From: Haematobia irritans
Taxonomy: Eukaryota; Arthropoda; Insecta; Diptera; Muscidae
NCBI RefSeq assembly: GCF_050003625.1
Contig: NC_134397.1
Span: forward strand, 278,808,070 to 278,872,069
DNA length: 64,000 nucleotides
Direction: 5' to 3'
A program made the position numbers and the translations under genes. Of this stretch, positions 59,455 through 64,000 are shown piece by piece (position 1 is the stretch's first letter; every line of letters begins with the position of its first letter). Below the pieces are notes generated by a model. The model ran no database searches. It was not told where the DNA came from and was given only the letters and a program-made list of their open reading frames with translations.

Positions 59455-61825
59455 CTCTAGAAAAGTCCAGTTTTTTTTACTACTACTTTGCCGATTTCAT
59501 AACCTCTGAACGCCGGACGTTTATTAATCAAAAGAAAGCCAACTGGGAAGGCTTCAGAGATTACACCGATCGCCGCTTCAGTGAGCTCCCGTCCCCCTCT
59601 CATGTTTATGTTGCCCAGAGGGCGTTCCGGGACATCATGAACGCAGCAGCCGCTCGCTTCATACCCGCTGGTCGAATTGCCCATGTGAGGCCCAACTTCC
59701 CAGCCGAAGCGGCGAGACTCGCAGACGAGCGTGATGAACGCCGTCGTGCTAATCCTGCTGATCCTAGAATCAGAACTAAATCTAGAGATTAGTAAGATAG
59801 TCGACGAGCACAAGCGGAACACTTGGTTAGAGCACCTGAAGCAATGTAACTTAGGCACAGGGACTGGTAAATTGTGGTCAACAGTTAGAGCCCTCTCGAA
59901 CCCCGCTACAAGGGATGATGGGATTTCAGTCACCTTTGGCGACGTGACTGATCCGAAGAGATGCGCCAAATACTTCAACCGACAGTTTGTCGAGCATCCC
60001 GACATTGATAGAGCGAAAAGGAGAGCCACACGTCGTATACGTGGTCTCCGATCCGACGACACACCACAATTTACTGTAGCCGAAGTTACCATTGTCATCA
60101 ACATCGCGAAACCATCCAAGGCGCTGGGCCCCGACGGAATTTCAATGCTAATGTTGAAGCATCTGGGAATACTGGGAGTTGAGTACCTGACCAGACTCCT
60201 CAATTTGTCCTTAGAATCACTCATTATACCCGATGTCTGGAAGATGGGAAGGGTGATTTCACTACTGAAACCAGGCAAAGATTCGAGTAAAGGTGAATCG
60301 TACAGACCTATATCCCTTCTCTCGCCAGTAGCCAAGACATTTGAGGCACTACTCCTCCCTAGCCTTGTGGAGAATTTTCCAGCTGCCCACCATCAACATG
60401 GATTCCGTAAGGTACACAGTACGACGACAGCCTTACATGCCATTTCGACACATATCAATAAGGGACTTAATCAGCCCAAGCCGTGCCATAGGACGGTCCT
60501 CGTGGCGCTTGACCTACGAAAGCATTCGATACGGTCAACCATGCCAAATTATTTGAGGACATCGAGAATACGTCCCTACCGGCAGGAGTGAAACGTTGGG
60601 TGCTGAATTATATGTGTGGACGCCAGTCGTACGTGGAATTCAGGGACAAAAAGTCAAAACCGCGTAGAGTTAAACAGGGAGTTTCCCAGGGTGGGGTGAT
60701 ATCTCCGGCACTGTTTAAACACTACCTGTCCTCAATTCCAAGCCCACCTGACGGCGTCGAGATTGTATCATATGCGGATGACTGTACAATCTTGGCATCT
60801 GGGCCCAATGTTGATGACATCTGCGATCGTTTAAATGTATACTTAGCTAATCTTACCAGTTATTTCACTGCGAGAAACTTGAGGATATCCCCCACCAAAT
60901 CCTCAGCCACACTATTCACTACATGGACGGCAGAAGTGCGCAGGCAGTTGAATATTAGTGTCGATGGCGAAATAATTCCGACCACAAATTACCCCAAGAT
61001 TCTTGGGGTCATAATCGACACCCTTTTCAGGTCGTCTGCCCATGCCACTGCAATTTGTAATAAGCTCCGTGGTAGAAACAAGGTCACTTGCCGGCAGTAC
61101 TTGGGGTGCGGACAAAGAAACCTTGTTAGCTACCTATAAAGCAATTGGCTGGTCAGTGGTAAACTATGCAGCGCCAGTGTGGACACCGCAGACTAGTGAT
61201 ACGCAGTGGAATAACATACAAACCTGTCAGAACGCTGCCCTTAGAACTGCGACTGGGTGTCTCCGCAGCACACCCCTGGATCACCTTTATGTGGAGACAA
61301 AGATCATCCCTGTGCGAAGACACAACTACATGTTGTCAAAGCATAATCTAGAGCGCGAGATCCAGCGCTACAAAAGAGAACCTCTAGATCAAGCAGCGTA
61401 CCAGGCAGGTTTGAACAGGATTCATGAGGATACTGTAGCTGAAGCGGTGAGAAGCTACAAGGTTAATCCTGTTCTCGGAGTCCGTCCACCGCCCATAGCA
61501 CCGGAGGAAAGAGACCTCCCACGGCAGACTAGGGTAGTTTTAGCCCAGTTAAGATCAGGCAAGTGCAGCCGCCTCAATTCCTATTTATCAGTGATTGATA
61601 GCAGAGTAGCTAACGTATGTCCAATTTGCAACCAGGGGCCACACGACACGCGTCATCTTTTCTCTTGCCCAGCTAAACCAACCCGACTTACCGCCAGGTC
61701 ACTCTGGACGCACCCCACCTTAGTCGCAGAGTTCCTCGATCTGGCCACAAGCTGAAGTACCAAAGCGTATAACATAAAAATGGATGAAATCACAATAAAC
61801 TGTTACAACAACAACAACAACTTTG
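59455..61825 (+). mobile_element. Jockey-like LINE, 5'-truncated copy 2
   Basis: Plus-strand pieces in three frames cover most of ORF2: ITSERRTFINQKKANWEGF (linker after the endonuclease), AKPSKALGPDGISMLMLK and GESYRPISLLSPVAKTFEAL (RT fingers), HQHGFRKVHSTTTAL, then VKQGVSQGGVISPALF and the active site SYADDC at about 60768-60785. The C-terminal CPICNQGPHDTRHLFSCP zinc-knuckle-like end stops at 61753-61755. A short UTR ends in (AAC)n at about 61804-61822. Frameshifts near 59780, 60520 and 61085 and a deletion after MLSKHNLE make it inactive. Copy 1 at 15074-16060 belongs to the same family. Confidence 0.9.
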
Positions 61826-62230
61826 CTTTTTTATAATATTATTTTGAAAATTGTTTAATTTTATTGAGACTAATATATCATTGAAAAAATCATTCCATTG
61901 TTCACCTATTGACTATACTTCATAGGATCATTTCTGTAGTCAGTCTTCAATTACTTTCATTGCAAAATGAAAAATCAATAATATACTACAAAAGAGTATA
62001 CCATACGTACATTTCGAAATGTACATTTATAACCACAATGGGAAAAGAATAGAAATTACATGCAATTCTATAATTTGTTGTAGGTTTTCCATTATTAGTC
62101 GTTCACTTTATTAGTCGTTCACACATTTTAAAAAATTTGAAACCATTTTCGTCACTTTTAGACATAAAGTCAAAATATCTGTCTTGCCTTCATGTTGAAA
62201 CAGATTTAAGGCGTACTTTATCAGTAATAG
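61826..62230. other. Spacer, nothing supported
   Basis: AT-rich sequence with no recognised feature. Confidence 0.4.
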
Positions 62231-62231
62231 T

Positions 62232-62362
62232 ACCAGGGATCCGGAGCGTGGGGCGGAGCGGAGCAAGCCCTTTTTTGCCGGAGCGGGAGCGGCATTTCTA
62301 AAATCCGGAGCGGAGCGGTAGCGGAGCGGTTTCCAAATGAAAAACCGCTCCGCTCCGAATAA
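62232..62362. repeat. GC-rich repeat with GGAGCGG words, possible hAT-like remnant
   Basis: CAGGGATCCGGAGCG is followed by at least six GGAGCGG-type words and, near the right end, their reverse complement CCGCTCCGCTCCG. Composition contrasts sharply with the AT-rich flanks. Subterminal short repeats suggest a hAT-type element, but no target duplication was found. Confidence 0.5.
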
Positions 62363-62675
62363 AATATTACTTGAATGAAATGTGTAACTTTGAAATTACA
62401 CTGTGTAGGTAATTTCAAATATAGCTAGTACTTAGCGTAGTGTGAGTAAACGTTTAAAATATACGATATGTATTTTTGTACGTACGTACATTGGGGAAAA
62501 CACAACGTGTTTTTTTTTAGTAATTGTTTTCAAAAACGGCAAATGTCAAAATATATCTCTAGTATGTGTTGTAAAAGTAACAACAGTACTTTCGATCAAT
62601 TTCATCCCGTATTACTACAAAGATGTTTGTAATGAAGGTCAAATAAATGCAATTAAACGATATTATTTTTTTCTA

Positions 62676-63311
62676 CACTGAAAAAAATATTGTCGTGAAG
62701 TCAAAGATTTCATGTCCTTAGAATAAGAATGCAAATTTTGCTTAACATGGAAGACGCATTTCTCTAAAATAAAGTTTTTTCCTTGTCCAAAAGTCAGTAA
62801 ACTTTTGAATGAAGTTGTAATGTCCTTATAATTAAGTGATTTTACTTAAAAATGTGTATCATAACATGAAAGATAAAATTTTTGAGGTAAGGTCAACATG
62901 ACTTTAATAATTAAGAAAAATTGTTTAAAATTAATAAAATTGTCTTTAAATTTGTTTCCTGTTTGCATCTTGCCTACAAAGCAAAAAATCGTTAAAAAAT
63001 AAGACATGTTTTTCAACACTTTAATTAAAAGACGCTTTTTACTTGAAGCATAGCATAATCTCTACTGGAAGTCGAGTCTTAATATGGAAAATAAAGGATT
63101 AAAGGATTTTGATAACAACTGACGGAGAATCTAAAAAAATGAAAAATTAACATTTGCTTCCTAGAAACAAGTACATAACCCCAAATTTAAAAGATAATTG
63201 CGTCTTTAAAGTATCCTTACTTGTATTCTCCGCTTCTTTGGCTCGGAATTAATACCCAAACTGTTAAAGTAAAGACAAAATCTTTGGAACCGGGCATGCT
63301 TTTTTTCAGAG
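62676..63311. mobile_element. TIR element (family A), complete copy
   Basis: The ends CACTGAAAAAAATATTG and CATGCTTTTTTTCAGAG are inverted, with TA flanks (62674-62675 and 63312-63313). No coding frame is present. Related copies lie at 1-337, 28460-29165, 32074-32735 and 63790-64000. Confidence 0.78.
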
Positions 63312-63789
63312 TAAGGACATTCATATTTGCTTTACTATTGTACTGTATCCTAGCATTCTCTTATTTCTGATATTAGTTCTCGAAAATTTAATTAAAATTA
63401 TGGATAGTTTCAATTTTGGTTGAAAAATGTGCGCATATACATTTATTTTAATTTTTTCTCACATTGAAAACTAATGACTTCATTTGTATTATTGCATGTT
63501 ATCTACTTTTTTTGAGAACGAACATTTCTTAAAAACGCTGTTCGAAAATGTATTTTTACAATAAAGGGGAAAAAAGCGAAAATAGGTAACACTAGATCTG
63601 AGTAAGAATATTCGTAGGTATACCACGGACTGATTTCGATGGAGGTTGTTGCAAACATAAACATACACACACACATTACATATATAACAAAACCTTTTCT
63701 TTACGTCTGTTGCAAAACAAAAAAAAAACTTTCGGAGAGTAGTTACTTCTACTCTGTGTATAGACTTTCAATTCCAATCAGCGTCCCGC

Positions 63790-64000
63790 AAAGAATATTG
63801 TCGGGTGGCCAAATATTTCACATGCTTAAAATACGAATACGAATTTTGCTTAGAATAGAAGACGTATTTCTCTGAAATAAAGTTTTTTCCTTGTCTAAAA
63901 GTCTCTAAACTTTTCAAATAAGGCTGTTTGTCCTTATAGCTAAATGATTCGACATAAAAATGTGTATCCTAACATGAATGAAAATTTCGTTTTAATGAAG
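63790..64000. repeat. Family A element, left part, cut by the window edge
   Basis: From AATATTGTCGGGTGGCCAAA onward the sequence follows 62686-62880 closely (ACGTATTTCTCT, AAAGTTTTTTCCTTGTC, TGTCCTTATAGCTAAATGAT). The terminal bases on the left are degraded and the right part is outside the window. Confidence 0.65.

Noticed and set aside
59457..60335. 292-codon minus-strand frame
   Set aside because: Antisense to the LINE ORF2, which has recognisable reverse transcriptase motifs on the plus strand.

Overview
The window is nuclear DNA from a higher fly, probably a calyptrate (Muscidae-like). The reasons are AT-rich DNA with short GT-AG introns, exons that translate into orthologs of known Drosophila genes, and a dense load of insect transposon remnants: mariner, Jockey-like LINEs, copia, and hAT-, piggyBac- and pogo-type MITEs. 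The species cannot be fixed from the sequence alone. No rRNA, functional tRNA, CRISPR or bacterial-type operon is visible.

Left part (1-14 kb): two clarin-like four-pass membrane protein genes lie tail to tail. One is on + (611-1290; its 5' exon is not found and probably lies left of the window) and one is on - (three exons, 2317-3727). Then comes trabid (trbd, +, nine exons, 8485-12565), a deubiquitinase with three NZF zinc fingers, an ankyrin-type domain and an OTU domain. Its exons join in frame to 812 codons.

Middle and right part (17.5-56.8 kb): one large gene, Unc-115 (abLIM family actin-binding LIM protein), spans about 39 kb. A 5' exon near 17.6-18.07 kb ends in ATGG. A second candidate first exon lies at 31,335-31,380. 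The main coding exons run from 45,689 to 56,755 and encode four LIM domains, a basic/proline-rich linker and a C-terminal villin headpiece. Two exons (51,254-51,342 and 53,725-53,831) have the same phases and share a PKPGYG core, so they look mutually exclusive.

The large first intron (18.07-45.69 kb) is a transposon graveyard with clear nesting. A mariner is interrupted by a 954-bp element that has a second copy at 41.95 kb. A TIR element is interrupted by a CCCAGC-ended element that itself carries a LINE 3' fragment. One TA-flanked MITE sits inside another. Two copia pieces abut each other in the protein but lie on opposite strands.

Far right (56.8-64 kb): the Unc-115 3' UTR is followed by LINE remnants (59.1-61.8 kb) and by TIR elements of a family whose end is also seen at position 1-337. 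No other cellular gene is supported there. Functions are assigned by recognising protein families from the translated exons. No searches were run.
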